DNA of 64,000 bases, from contig NZ_JACIEM010000003.1 in the NCBI RefSeq assembly GCF_014196845.1, positions 124,001 through 188,000 of the forward strand, read 5' to 3'. Both the position numbers and the translations under genes were made by a program. The number at the start of each line of letters is the position of its first letter. The first letter of the stretch is position 1. Source of the DNA: Aurantimonas endophytica. Lineage in GTDB: Bacteria; Pseudomonadota; Alphaproteobacteria; Rhizobiales; Rhizobiaceae. This document shows positions 45,609-53,820 of this stretch, piece after piece. The notes below the pieces were generated by a model. The model ran no database searches. It was not told the origin of the DNA and saw only the letters and a list, made by a program, of their open reading frames with translations.

Positions 45609-46723
45609 GCGACCGGCCATCCGTCCTCGCTGCCGCCTTCTCGGCGCGACAGATCGCCGAAAGTGCCCGGCTTGCCGGGGTTGACGCGCTGGCGCTCGAC
45701 TTCTTCGGCGACAGCGACCTCGCGGCAGCAGCGCGGCGGAGCGAGGTGCTGCACGGCCATTACCCGGACGGGTTCGACGCCGACGCGCTGATTGCGGCGC
45801 TGGAGCGCCTGGCCGACGGCATGGCGCCGATCGGCTTCGTTTACGGTGCTGGCTTCGAGGACCGGCCGGAACTGCTCGAGGCGATCGGCGCGCGCTGGCC
45901 GATCCTCGGCACCGACCCGGCGACGCAGCGCCGGCTGAAGGACCCCGAGACCTTCGCCGCTCTGTGCGCGGAAGCCGGAGTTGCGCATCCACCGATCGGT
46001 CGTGATCTGCCCGCGGATCCCGCCAACTGGCTGTCGAAGAAGATCGGCGGCGCCGGCGGCAGCCATGTCGTGGCAGCGACTGGCCAACCGCCGGCGCCGG
46101 ACCGCTATTACCAACGTGTCGTCGCCGGCGAGCGCATCTCGCTTGCCTTCGTTGCCGCCGGCACGCGCTGCGCGTTCCTCGGCTTCACCCGGCAGTGGAC
46201 CGTCCCCTCCGCCGCCGAGCCCTACCGCTATGGCGGCGCGGTGGGGCCACTGCCGGATCCGGTGCCGCAGGGACCGGCGATGCAGGCCGCCGTGACGGCG
46301 ATCCTCGCGCTTCTGCCGCTCGTCGGCATGGCCAGCGCCGATTTCGTCCTGACGGCGAACGGGCCGGTGCTGCTGGAGATCAACGCGAGGGCCGGCGCGA
46401 CGCTCGACGTCTTCGAGAGCGCGGCCCAGCCACTGCTGGCGCTGCATCTGGCGGCCTGTCGCGGCGAACTGCCGGAACGTGTATCCGGCCCCGGCATCAT
46501 CCGCGCCGCAGGCCTTGCCTGGACGGAGAGCGACATCGATCTGCCGGCAGGCTTCGCCTGGCCGGATTTCACCCGCGACCGCACGACGCCGCCGGCCAGC
46601 TTTGCCGCCGGCCAGCCGCTGTGCACGGTGGTCGCCGAGGCGGAAACGGAGGAGGCCGCGACGGCGCTGTTCGAACGGCGCGTGGCGGATTTGAGAGAAC
46701 GATTCGAGAGGAAAGCGGCATGA
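45605..46723 (+). CDS. ATP-grasp protein of the H4MPT/methylofuran cluster
   Basis: 372 aa ATP-grasp-like ligase with low similarity to well-known members. N-terminal Rossmann-like part (AAAFSARQIAESARLAGVDALALDFFGD), then SKKIGGAGGSHVV, YYQRVVAGERISLAFV and the metal-binding end VLLEINARAGATLDVFES. Genes of this type sit between mtdB and mch in methylotrophs and are needed for the pathway without an assigned reaction. Archaeal MfnD (tyramine-glutamate ligase) is an ATP-grasp enzyme, so a ligation in methylofuran synthesis is a reasonable guess. GTG start overlaps the mtdB stop; ATGA overlap with mch. Confidence 0.85.
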   Translation: MSDRPSVLAAAFSARQIAESARLAGVDALALDFFGDSDLAAAARRSEVLHGHYPDGFDADALIAALERLADGMAPIGFVYGAGFEDRPELLEAIGARWPILGTDPATQRRLKDPETFAALCAEAGVAHPPIGRDLPADPANWLSKKIGGAGGSHVVAATGQPPAPDRYYQRVVAGERISLAFVAAGTRCAFLGFTRQWTVPSAAEPYRYGGAVGPLPDPVPQGPAMQAAVTAILALLPLVGMASADFVLTANGPVLLEINARAGATLDVFESAAQPLLALHLAACRGELPERVSGPGIIRAAGLAWTESDIDLPAGFAWPDFTRDRTTPPASFAAGQPLCTVVAEAETEEAATALFERRVADLRERFERKAA

Positions 46724-47691
46724 GCCGGACGGAGACCTTGTCGGTCAATGCGGGGGCGCTCCCGCTGATCGAGACAATGCGGGCACGCGCCGCCGAACTG
46801 CGCGTCGCGTTTTCGACCGGCGCTGCCGGCGAGACGTTGGTCGACGCCGGCGCCAGCGTGCAGGGCAGCCTGGAAGCCGGGCGGCTGATGACCGAAATCT
46901 GCCTCGGCGGCCTCGGCGACGTGGCGATCGGCACCTCGCCCGGCCTGTCGCGCTGGCCGTTCACGCTGACGGCGCGCACCGCGAGCCCCGTCATCGCCTG
47001 CCTCGGCAGCCAGTATGCCGGCTGGCAGCTCGTCAGCGAGGAAGGCGAAGAGAGCTATTTCTCCATGGGATCAGGCCCCGCCCGGGCGCTGGCCGGCCGC
47101 GAGCCGCTGTTCAAGGACATCGCCTATGCCGACCGCAGCGAATATGCGGTGCTGGTGCTGGAAGCCGGCGGCCCGCCGCCGGAGCCGCTGGTCCGCCGCA
47201 TCGCCGCCGATTGCGACGTCGCACCGGAAAACCTCACCATCGTCTTCGCCCCGACCCAGAGCCTCGCCGGCTCGGTGCAGATCGTCGGCCGCGTCGTCGA
47301 GGTGGCGCTGCACAAGGCGCACGAGCTGAAATTCGACCTGACGAACATCGTCGAGGGCATGGGAACGGCACCGCTGCCGCCGCCGCATCCGGACTTCATC
47401 ACCGCCATGGGCCGCACCAACGACGCCGTCATCTACGGCGGGCGGATCCTCCTGCACGTCAACGGCCCGGCGTCGGAGGCCCGGCGGCTCGCCGAGAATC
47501 TGCCGAGCTCCACCGCCAGCGACCACGGCACGCCCTTCGCCGAGATCTTCCGCCAGTACGACGGCGATTTCTACAAGATCGACCCGATGCTGTTCTCCCC
47601 TGCGGAGGTCGCCGTGGTGGCGCTCGAGACCGGCGAGACGTTCCGCGGCGGCGCAATCCACGCCGCCCTCGTCGACGCCTCGTTCGGCTGA
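46720..47691 (+). CDS. mch: Methenyl-H4MPT cyclohydrolase Mch
   Basis: 323 aa. It hydrolyses methenyl-H4MPT to formyl-H4MPT, substrate of Fhc. Features: LVDAGASVQGSLEAGRLMTEICLGGLG, CLGSQYAGWQ, MGSGPARAL, VGRVVEVALHKAHELKFD and MGRTNDAVIYGGR (quoted as family blocks). The length is standard. The ATG overlaps the upstream ATP-grasp stop. Confidence 0.96.
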   Translation: MSRTETLSVNAGALPLIETMRARAAELRVAFSTGAAGETLVDAGASVQGSLEAGRLMTEICLGGLGDVAIGTSPGLSRWPFTLTARTASPVIACLGSQYAGWQLVSEEGEESYFSMGSGPARALAGREPLFKDIAYADRSEYAVLVLEAGGPPPEPLVRRIAADCDVAPENLTIVFAPTQSLAGSVQIVGRVVEVALHKAHELKFDLTNIVEGMGTAPLPPPHPDFITAMGRTNDAVIYGGRILLHVNGPASEARRLAENLPSSTASDHGTPFAEIFRQYDGDFYKIDPMLFSPAEVAVVALETGETFRGGAIHAALVDASFG

Positions 47692-47698
47692 GGCGGTC

Positions 47699-48652
47699 AT
47701 GCAGATCCCCGCGCCGCAAACCGCGAAAGCCCCGCGAATCCTCCTCGTCACCGCGGGGATCGACCGGCATGCGCGGGAGCTGATCCGCGCCTTCGGCGAT
47801 CGCGGCGCCGAAATCCGCGTTGTCGAACTTGCGGCGATCGGCTTCGACACCGGCGCGCCGCACGGGCTGGCGATACCCGGCTTCCCGGACGCGCTTCCCG
47901 ACGCCGTGTGCCTGCGGACCATGGACGCCGGCAGCTTCGAGCAGGTGACGCGGCGGCTGGGCGTCCTGCATGCGCTGTCGCGCGTCGGCGTCATCGTCTC
48001 CAATGACGCGAGAGCCGTCGAGAACTGCGTCGACAAGTCGGCGACGAGCTTCCTGCTTGCCCGGGCCGGCATCCCGAGCCCGCGCAGCTACGCCGTGGAG
48101 ACGCGGGCCGAGGCGGCGCGGCTCTTGGCTCGCGAGGCCCGCCCGATGGTGCTGAAACCGCTGTTCGGGGCGCAGGGCAAGGGCCTGAAGCTGATCGCCT
48201 CGGAAGCGGACCTGCCACTCGAGGCCGAAACCGCCGGCGGCGTCTACTATTTGCAGCATTTTGCCGGCGTCGCCACGAACGGCCGCTTCGCCGATATCCG
48301 CGTCCTCGTTTCGGCCGGACGGGTCGCCGCCGCCATGCGCCGCGAATCCGCCGGCTGGATCACCAACATCAAGCAGGGCGCCGAGGCGCTGCCGATGCCG
48401 CCGGACCCCGAGTTCGAGGCGCTGGCGATCGCAGCAACCGAGGCGGTCGGCGGCGATTTCTGCGGCGTCGACCTGCTGCGCGACGAAGCCGGGCGCGCGC
48501 AGGTCATCGAGGTCAACTCCATGCCCGCCTGGACCGGGCTGAAGCGCGCCAGCGGGCAGGATATCGCGGCGATACGAGCGGCCGACCTCCTGGTGCGCGT
48601 CGCCGCGACCGGCCGAAGGGCGGCGACGGCGGACGCCCTCGCGGCGTCATGA
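47699..48652 (+). CDS. RimK-type ATP-grasp alpha-L-glutamate ligase
   Basis: 317 aa ligase of the RimK/MptN group. The ATP-grasp core includes VDKSATSFLLARAGIPSP, MVLKPLFGAQGKGLKLI, YLQHFAGV and VIEVNSMPAWTGLKR. MptN adds glutamate to H4MPT in archaea, and methylofuran of Methylorubrum carries a polyglutamate chain, so glutamate addition to one of these cofactors is the likely job. A GAGG site lies 5 bases before the ATG, 7 bp after mch. Confidence 0.88.
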   Translation: MQIPAPQTAKAPRILLVTAGIDRHARELIRAFGDRGAEIRVVELAAIGFDTGAPHGLAIPGFPDALPDAVCLRTMDAGSFEQVTRRLGVLHALSRVGVIVSNDARAVENCVDKSATSFLLARAGIPSPRSYAVETRAEAARLLAREARPMVLKPLFGAQGKGLKLIASEADLPLEAETAGGVYYLQHFAGVATNGRFADIRVLVSAGRVAAAMRRESAGWITNIKQGAEALPMPPDPEFEALAIAATEAVGGDFCGVDLLRDEAGRAQVIEVNSMPAWTGLKRASGQDIAAIRAADLLVRVAATGRRAATADALAAS

Positions 48653-49503
48653 GCCTGGAGCTTGACGCCATCGAGGCGGCCTTCCTCGCCGCCTGCCGCG
48701 CCGAGCTCGATGTGGTCAAGCCCGGCAACGTCCATCGCTTTTCCCCCGGCCACGGCATGGAGGCGGCCACCTTCGAGGCCGCGGCAGCGGCGGCAGCGCC
48801 GTTCATCGCGCAACCGGGCGCCGGGGTCGGCGCGCGCATCCTCGGCGCCACACGGGCGAGTTGGGCGTCTGTCGGCGTCAACGCCAATCTGGGCATCGTG
48901 CTGCTCGCCGCGCCGCTCGCCGCCGCCGCCGAGACCGCGTCCGGTCCCGGCACGGACGCGCTGCGCGAGGCGCTGAGACAGGCTCTGGCGACACTCACTC
49001 CGGACGATGCGCGTGACGCCTTCGCCGCGATCGCCCTCGCCTCCCCCGGCGGCCTCGGCGAAGTGCCCGAGCACGACGTCCGCCAGCCGCCGGCGATCGG
49101 CCTCGTCGCCGCGATGCGGCTCGCCAGCGAGCGCGATCTCGTCGCGCGCCAGTATGCCGACGGATTTGCCGAGATCTTCGACATCGGCCTGCCGGCGCTG
49201 ATGGAAGCGGAAGCCGTGCCTGCGGCCCCGGGCCTCGGACCGGCGCTGGCTGCCTACCTCGCCTTCGCGAGCCGTTTTCCCGACAGCCACGTCGCGCGCA
49301 AATACGGCGACCGCTGCGCCGAGTCGCTGCGCCGGCGCATGGCCGGCTTCGCCCGTGACGTTCGGGGAATCACTGAGCCCGCCGAGGCACTGTCGACCGC
49401 CCTGGCCTTCGATGCCGAACTCAAGCGCGAAAAGCTCAACCCCGGCACCTCCGCCGATCTGACGGTCGCCAGTCTTTTTGCGAGATTTCTTGCGGAAGCA
49501 TAG
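48649..49503 (+). CDS. CitG/MdcB-like triphosphoribosyl-dephospho-CoA synthase homologue
   Basis: 284 aa. The motifs DVVKPGNVHRFSPGHGM and SVGVNANLGIVLLAAPL are those of the CitG family, which joins a ribosyl group of ATP-derived material to dephospho-CoA for citrate or malonate decarboxylase. No such decarboxylase is nearby; homologues occur in H4MPT clusters of methylotrophs and archaea. A ribosyl or phosphoribosyl transfer in cofactor synthesis is a fair inference. ATGA overlap with the upstream ligase gene. It is followed by the fae leader. Confidence 0.86.
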   Translation: MSLELDAIEAAFLAACRAELDVVKPGNVHRFSPGHGMEAATFEAAAAAAAPFIAQPGAGVGARILGATRASWASVGVNANLGIVLLAAPLAAAAETASGPGTDALREALRQALATLTPDDARDAFAAIALASPGGLGEVPEHDVRQPPAIGLVAAMRLASERDLVARQYADGFAEIFDIGLPALMEAEAVPAAPGLGPALAAYLAFASRFPDSHVARKYGDRCAESLRRRMAGFARDVRGITEPAEALSTALAFDAELKREKLNPGTSADLTVASLFARFLAEA

Positions 49504-49518
49504 TGGGGATGATTGACT

Positions 49519-49727
49519 GTTGGCCATCGGGGTCCATCTTGACCCCGGCGCTATCTGGCTAACCGGTCCCTTGGGGGACGCCGCCAACAAGGGTAGCCGT
49601 TGCCGGACCGGAGGGTCCGGCGAAAGGGAGGACGGCACCGTTACGACCGCACAGGTCGTCGCGAATGGTTGGCCTTTCTGGATTCGGAAGTTCTTAACCG
49701 GCCGGCAACAACGCCGGGCAGGTTAGC
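49519..49727 (+). ncRNA. Structured 5' leader of fae (candidate regulatory RNA)
   Basis: The 250 bp before fae contain a chain of hairpins: CGGGGTC/GACCCCG (49528-49547), GTCCC/GGGAC (49566-49579), GCCGGACC/GGTCCGGC (49602-49621, perfect 8 bp), ACGACC/GGTCGT (49643-49659) and TAACC..CCGGC/GCCGG..GGTTA (49695-49725). The segment GGCTAACC (49557-49564) can pair with GTTGGCC (49519-49525), with GGGTAGCC (49591-49598), or with GGTTAGC (49721-49727) next to the ribosome site. These options exclude each other, as in a switch. No known riboswitch consensus was recognised. Confidence 0.5.
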
Positions 49728-49753
49728 GCAACGTATTTTTGGAGGAACTGCTC

Positions 49754-50263
49754 ATGGCAACCATCAACAAAGTGATGGTCGGCGAATCGCTCGTCGGCGA
49801 AGGCAACGAAGTTGCTCACATCGACCTGATCATCGGACCCCGGGGCTCGGCCGCCGAGTCGGCGTTCTGTAACTCGCTGACCAACAACAAGGACGGCTTC
49901 ACCACCCTCCTCGCCGTGGTCGCGCCGAACCTTCCCTGCAAGCCGAACACGGTGATGTTCAACAAGGTCACCATCAAGGGCGCCAAGCAGGCCGTCCAGA
50001 TGTTCGGACCGGCCCAGACCGCCGTTGCGCGCGCTGTCGCCGACTCCGTCGAGAAGGGCATCATCCCGGCTGCCGAAGCCGACGATCTGTTCATCTGCGT
50101 CGGCGTCTTCATCCACTGGGAAGCCGAAGACGACGCCAAGATCCGCGATTATAACTACCAGGCAACGATGGAATCCATCGAGCGCGCCATCAAGGGCACG
50201 CCGACCGCCGCCGAAGTCGTGGCCAAGAAGGGTACCGCATCCCATCCGTTCGCCGGGGCTTAG
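49754..50263 (+). CDS. fae: Formaldehyde-activating enzyme Fae
   Basis: 169 aa, standard length. It condenses formaldehyde with H4MPT to methylene-H4MPT, the entry point of the pathway. The catalytic His is H22 ([17 protein letters not shown]); [24 protein letters not shown] and [15 protein letters not shown] are family blocks. The ribosome site is a strong GGAGGAA seven bases before the ATG. Fae is usually among the most abundant proteins of methylotrophs; here it has its own long leader and a strong terminator. Confidence 0.98.
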   Translation: MATINKVMVGESLVGEGNEVAHIDLIIGPRGSAAESAFCNSLTNNKDGFTTLLAVVAPNLPCKPNTVMFNKVTIKGAKQAVQMFGPAQTAVARAVADSVEKGIIPAAEADDLFICVGVFIHWEAEDDAKIRDYNYQATMESIERAIKGTPTAAEVVAKKGTASHPFAGA

Positions 50264-50292
50264 ACAAGAGACCATCCCGGGGAAGACACCAA

Positions 50293-50375
50293 GCCGGCGA
50301 TGCCCGCCGGCCTTCTCCGGCGATTGGCCGCCAAATTCGGGTTCCAGTAGGACCCGGGTCTTCCACCCGGAAGAC
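50293..50375 (+). terminator. Two hairpins downstream of fae
   Basis: GCCGGCG/CGCCGGC (50293-50311, 5 nt loop) and GTCTTCC/GGAAGAC (50358-50375, 4 nt loop). They lie between the fae stop and its terminator and probably protect the 3' end of the message. Confidence 0.4.
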
Positions 50376-50384
50376 GACGACAGG

Positions 50385-50409
50385 AAGGGGCCCCAGCGGC
50401 CCCTTTTTT
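50385..50409 (+). terminator. Rho-independent terminator of fae
   Basis: AAGGGGCC/GGCCCCTT stem (8 bp) with a CCAGC loop, running directly into six T residues (50404-50409). The clearest intrinsic terminator of the window. The rest of the gap to 50611 shows no gene. Confidence 0.88.
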
Positions 50410-50611
50410 CGTTGATGGGCGATGAATGGGAAGCGGCGCCGCACCCATGCGGCCGCCAACCCTGCGGGCGCACAAGCGACAGTCGTGCCGACAAAGCGCC
50501 GGACTTTTCCGATGCCGCGGATTCCCGTAACGTAAGGCTCGACGGGCAACCCTGAGACCGGGGAGACAAACCCGGCAGGCGATACGTGCCGGCTGCCTCG
50601 TGGAGCATGTC

Positions 50612-51133
50612 ATGAGCGACAACACCGTGCCGGACAGAACCGCCCACGCGTCGGATTTCTTCGCCTGGTCACAGGATCAGGCCCGCCTGCTGCGACGGCT
50701 TCCCGGCCTCTGCCCCGACCTGCCCCATGCGCTGGACCTTGAGAACGTCGCCGAGGAGATCGAGGATTTGGGCAGGGCAGAGCTCGCCGCGCTCGAGAGC
50801 CAGATCCGCAACATCTTCGTCCACCTCATCAAGGCCTGCTCCGACCCGGCCTCCCGCGCCATCCCGCACTGGCGCACCGAGGCGACGATCTTCCACGCCG
50901 AGCTCGTGCAGAGGTTTTTTCCTTCCTTGCGCCAGCGTATCGACCTGCAGCAGACATGGCGGCTGGCGCTCCGGATCGCGCACGCAGCCCTCCGGGAGCA
51001 CGGCCGCGAAATCGGCGCCGACATGCCGGCCGACTGCCCGTTCCGGCTCGATGAACTCGTTGCGGAGGATTTCGACTTCGACCAGGCAGCGGCCCGGCTG
51101 GCTATCCAGCGCAACGCCGATCGGACCTCCTGA
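50612..51133 (+). CDS. DUF29 domain protein
   Basis: 173 aa. The DUF29 pattern is clear: DFFAWSQDQARLLRR, LDLENVAEEIEDLGRAE, LESQIRNIFVHLIK and HWRTEATIFHAELV. DUF29 proteins are small, helical, cytoplasmic and of unknown function. The ATG at 50612 is preferred to an upstream GTG because of the GGAG site. It stands alone between the fae terminator and a convergent HisA-like gene. Confidence 0.88.
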   Translation: MSDNTVPDRTAHASDFFAWSQDQARLLRRLPGLCPDLPHALDLENVAEEIEDLGRAELAALESQIRNIFVHLIKACSDPASRAIPHWRTEATIFHAELVQRFFPSLRQRIDLQQTWRLALRIAHAALREHGREIGADMPADCPFRLDELVAEDFDFDQAAARLAIQRNADRTS

Positions 51134-51144
51134 CGACGGCGAGA

Positions 51145-51171
51145 CCTGACCGAGCGCAGAGGCTGGTCAGG
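51145..51171. terminator. Convergent-gene hairpin overlapping a stop codon
   Basis: CCTGACC/GGTCAGG (7 bp, 13 nt loop) lies between the DUF29 gene and the HisA-like gene; the right arm includes the stop codon of the latter (51167-51169). It may end both transcripts. Confidence 0.35.
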
Positions 51172-51862
51172 CCAGGCCGCGCAGCGTCGCCGGCGACAGC
51201 CGCCCGTCATGCAGCGCGGTCGACACCAACGCGCCGGCGATCCCGGCATCCCGGAGCGCCTCGACATCCCCTCCATGGCGCACGCCGCCGGCGGCATACA
51301 CCGCGCGTCCGGCTGCCCGCCCCGTGATCTCTGCCAGCCGCGCGAGATCGGGCCCGGCGCCGCTTCCCACCTTGGCCAGCGTCATGACGACGACGCGCTG
51401 CGGCCAGAGTGCCGCGTCATCCAGAAGCTCGGCCGGGCCGAGAAATGTCTCGCCCCGGAAGTCGAGCGACAGCACCGCGCGGCCCTCGCCGGCCAAGCCC
51501 GTCGCGACAGAGGCATCGGCGATCGATTCCGACCCGATCACCGCGACCTGGCGCGGCACTGCCAGGATGCGGTTCACATCCGACCGCGTCCGGACCCCGG
51601 CATCGATCCAGAACTGCGGCTGCGGAAACGCTTCGAGAAGATCCGCCAGCGCCGCCGCGTTCGGCGCCCTGCCCTCGATCGCGTCGAGATCGGCGATGTA
51701 GAAGGCGGGGAAATCCGCCAGCGACATCAGCCCCTTCGCCACCGCCACCGGTTCGGAACCGGCGGCGAGCGGCGTGACGATCGGCCGGTAGTTGGCGCGG
51801 TCGCCGCCTTGTCCGCGGACCACGACGCCGTCCTTGATATCGAGTACCGGAATGATCTGCAT
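51167..51862 (-). CDS. HisA/HisF-like TIM-barrel protein of the C1 region
   Basis: 231 aa beta/alpha barrel resembling HisA. IIPVLDIKDGVVVRGQGGDR at the start mirrors the HisA phosphate and catalytic Asp region, with FWIDAGVRT, VIGSES and YAAGGVRHGGDVE later. The expected HisA N-terminus VVRL-type segment is altered and the protein is slightly short. Such HisA-like genes accompany H4MPT genes in methylotrophs; no histidine genes are nearby. A role in pterin or furan cofactor synthesis is inferred. It diverges from the gene at 51935 by 72 bp. Confidence 0.8.
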   Translation of the reverse strand: MQIIPVLDIKDGVVVRGQGGDRANYRPIVTPLAAGSEPVAVAKGLMSLADFPAFYIADLDAIEGRAPNAAALADLLEAFPQPQFWIDAGVRTRSDVNRILAVPRQVAVIGSESIADASVATGLAGEGRAVLSLDFRGETFLGPAELLDDAALWPQRVVVMTLAKVGSGAGPDLARLAEITGRAAGRAVYAAGGVRHGGDVEALRDAGIAGALVSTALHDGRLSPATLRGLA

Positions 51863-51934
51863 GGGTGCCTTCGGCTCGCGCCGCCGTCGTTCGATGGTAT
51901 AGGAAGGGCCGTAGCAGAAACGGACGGGCAAGGC

Positions 51935-52963
51935 ATGACGAGAGTGCTGGGGTGGGACGTGGGCGGCGCGCATCTGAAGGCGGCGCTCGCCGACGGGGAC
52001 CGCATCGTGAAGGTCTGGCAGGAACCGAGCCCGATCTGGCAGGGCCTCGACCGGCTCGACGATGCACTGGCGACGATCCTCGCCGAGGTCGACGGCATCG
52101 ACCGCCATGCCGTCACCATGACCGGCGAACTGTCCGATATCTTTTCCTCGCGCAGCGAGGGAGTCGCGGCGCTGACGCGGCTGTTCGCCGAGAAACTGCC
52201 GGGCGACGTCGCGATCTATGCCGGTGCTGCCGGGTTCGTCCGCCCCGAGGCGGCCGGCGAGCACGTCGCCCATATCGCCTCCGCCAACTGGCATGCGAGC
52301 GCCACGCTCGCCGCCGGCGCCATCGAGGAGGCGCTGTTCCTCGACATGGGCTCGACCACCACCGACATCCTGCCGGTCGCCGGCGGGACGGTGCGGGCCA
52401 CCGCCGCCACCGATGCCGAACGGCTGGCGGCGGGCGAACTGGTCTACCAGGGCTTCACCCGCACCGCGCTGATGGCCGTCGCGAGCGAGGTACCCTTCGC
52501 CGGCCGTCTCGTGCCGGTGATGAACGAGTTCTTCGCCAGCATGGCCGACGTGCAGCGCGTCGTCGGCACGCTCGACGAGGCCGACGACCTCTATCCCGCC
52601 GCCGACGGCCAGGCGAAGACGCTGGAGGGCTCGCGCCGGCGCCTCGCCCGGATGATCGGCATGGATGCCGAAGACGGTACCGACGGCGCCTGGGAGTGGC
52701 TGGCCCATGCCTTCGCCGAGGCGCAGGTCCGCCGCATCCACGACGCGGCGCTGCGGGTGCTGTCGCGGGAGGATCTCACCGACGACGCCCCGGTGGTGAT
52801 CGCCGGCGCCGGCCGGCCGGTGCTGCGCCGCCTGGCGGCCCGGCTCGATCGCGGCGTCGTCGACTTTTCCGATCTCCTGGACTGCCCGGCGGAAAAGCGG
52901 GATGCCGTCTGCCGGGCTGCACCGGCGGCGGCCCTGGCGCTGCTCGCCGCGCGGCGCGGCTGA
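51935..52963 (+). CDS. H4MPT-linked C1 pathway protein, hydantoinase-A-like (MfnF-like)
   Basis: 342 aa of the hydantoinase/oxoprolinase-related family linked to H4MPT. VLGWDVGGAHLKAALADGDRI is the ATPase-like phosphate motif; FLDMGSTTTDILPVAGG is the second. Archaeal MfnF, which joins the furan and tyramine parts of methanofuran, belongs to this family, so a methylofuran step is likely. The start ATG follows GGCAAGGC, a weak site. Confidence 0.86.
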   Translation: MTRVLGWDVGGAHLKAALADGDRIVKVWQEPSPIWQGLDRLDDALATILAEVDGIDRHAVTMTGELSDIFSSRSEGVAALTRLFAEKLPGDVAIYAGAAGFVRPEAAGEHVAHIASANWHASATLAAGAIEEALFLDMGSTTTDILPVAGGTVRATAATDAERLAAGELVYQGFTRTALMAVASEVPFAGRLVPVMNEFFASMADVQRVVGTLDEADDLYPAADGQAKTLEGSRRRLARMIGMDAEDGTDGAWEWLAHAFAEAQVRRIHDAALRVLSREDLTDDAPVVIAGAGRPVLRRLAARLDRGVVDFSDLLDCPAEKRDAVCRAAPAAALALLAARRG

Positions 52964-53042
52964 GCCGCCCGCCGACTTGATGGCAGCAGGAGGCCGTACC
53001 TGCTCCGCCTATCGGCAAAAGCGGCACCGAGGGGGGAAGCAC

Positions 53043-53579
53043 ATGTCGCTCTACACGCTCACCATCCCGACCTTCACCCAGATGCTGGGCTCGCTTTCCG
53101 GCCTCCTCGAAAAGGCCGAGACCCATGCGGGCGACGGCGCGGGCGATTTGCTCAGCGAGCGGCTCGCGCCCGACATGTTCCCGCTCGCGGATCAGGTCCG
53201 CTTTAGCTGCATCCAAGTCGTCGAGGCCCTCGCCCGACTGCAGGGCCAGGATGTTCCCCCGATGCTGGCGCGCCAGGAAACGGTGGCGGCAATGCAATCT
53301 CAGATCGCCGAGACCCGGGCGGTGCTCCGCGCGGCCTCGGCCGAGGCGATCGATGCCGCTGCGGAGCGCGTCGTCGACCTCAGGCTGCCGAACGGCATGG
53401 CGTTCCGGATGAGCGGCGCGGAGTTCGTCCGCGACTGGGCACTGCCGCAGTTCTATTTTCACGTCGTCACCGCCTACGCGATCCTGCGGCATATCGGCGT
53501 CGATCTCGGCAAGGCCGACTATGTCCGCCACATGGCAGCCTACCACCTGCCAGGCGCCATGCCTCCGTCGGCAGGCTGA
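53043..53579 (+). CDS. DUF1993 domain protein
   Basis: 178 aa. The DUF1993 pattern is seen: MSLYTLTIPTFTQMLGSLSG, LLSERLAPDMFPLADQVRFSC, and the C-terminal FHVVTAYAILRHIGVDLGKADY. Helical, DinB-like bundle; function unknown. Good GAGGGGGGA site. 79 bp after the MfnF-like gene, possibly co-transcribed but not evidently related. Confidence 0.88.
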   Translation: MSLYTLTIPTFTQMLGSLSGLLEKAETHAGDGAGDLLSERLAPDMFPLADQVRFSCIQVVEALARLQGQDVPPMLARQETVAAMQSQIAETRAVLRAASAEAIDAAAERVVDLRLPNGMAFRMSGAEFVRDWALPQFYFHVVTAYAILRHIGVDLGKADYVRHMAAYHLPGAMPPSAG

Positions 53580-53820
53580 CCGCTCGATGCATGGTAGGCG
53601 ACCACTTGCGTGGCCGGCCAACAAGGCGTTAACCGTATGGTCGGTACGGTGCGGGACAATTTCCCGGGATGGACACGAGTCGGATGAAACGAGGCCTGAG
53701 AAGACACGGACCCTGCTGCACCGAATCCGGTCGTCATGGCCGTTCTCGCGGTCGATTCCCTGCCCTTCATGGCGCCCTCCTCGCTCGGCAGGGCCGTCTG
53801 GCTGAGGGGTCGCAACCGAC

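Noticed and set aside
49504-49753. Cobalamin, TPP or glycine riboswitch before fae
   Set aside because: None of the consensus elements I know (B12 box, CTGAGA of TPP, glycine core) is present, so the leader is reported only as an unclassified structured region.
50412-50611. Possible riboswitch-like repeats before the DUF29 gene
   Set aside because: Short GC-rich repeats (CCCGGCAGG, TGCCGGC) are present but form no consistent structure beyond chance in such GC-rich DNA.
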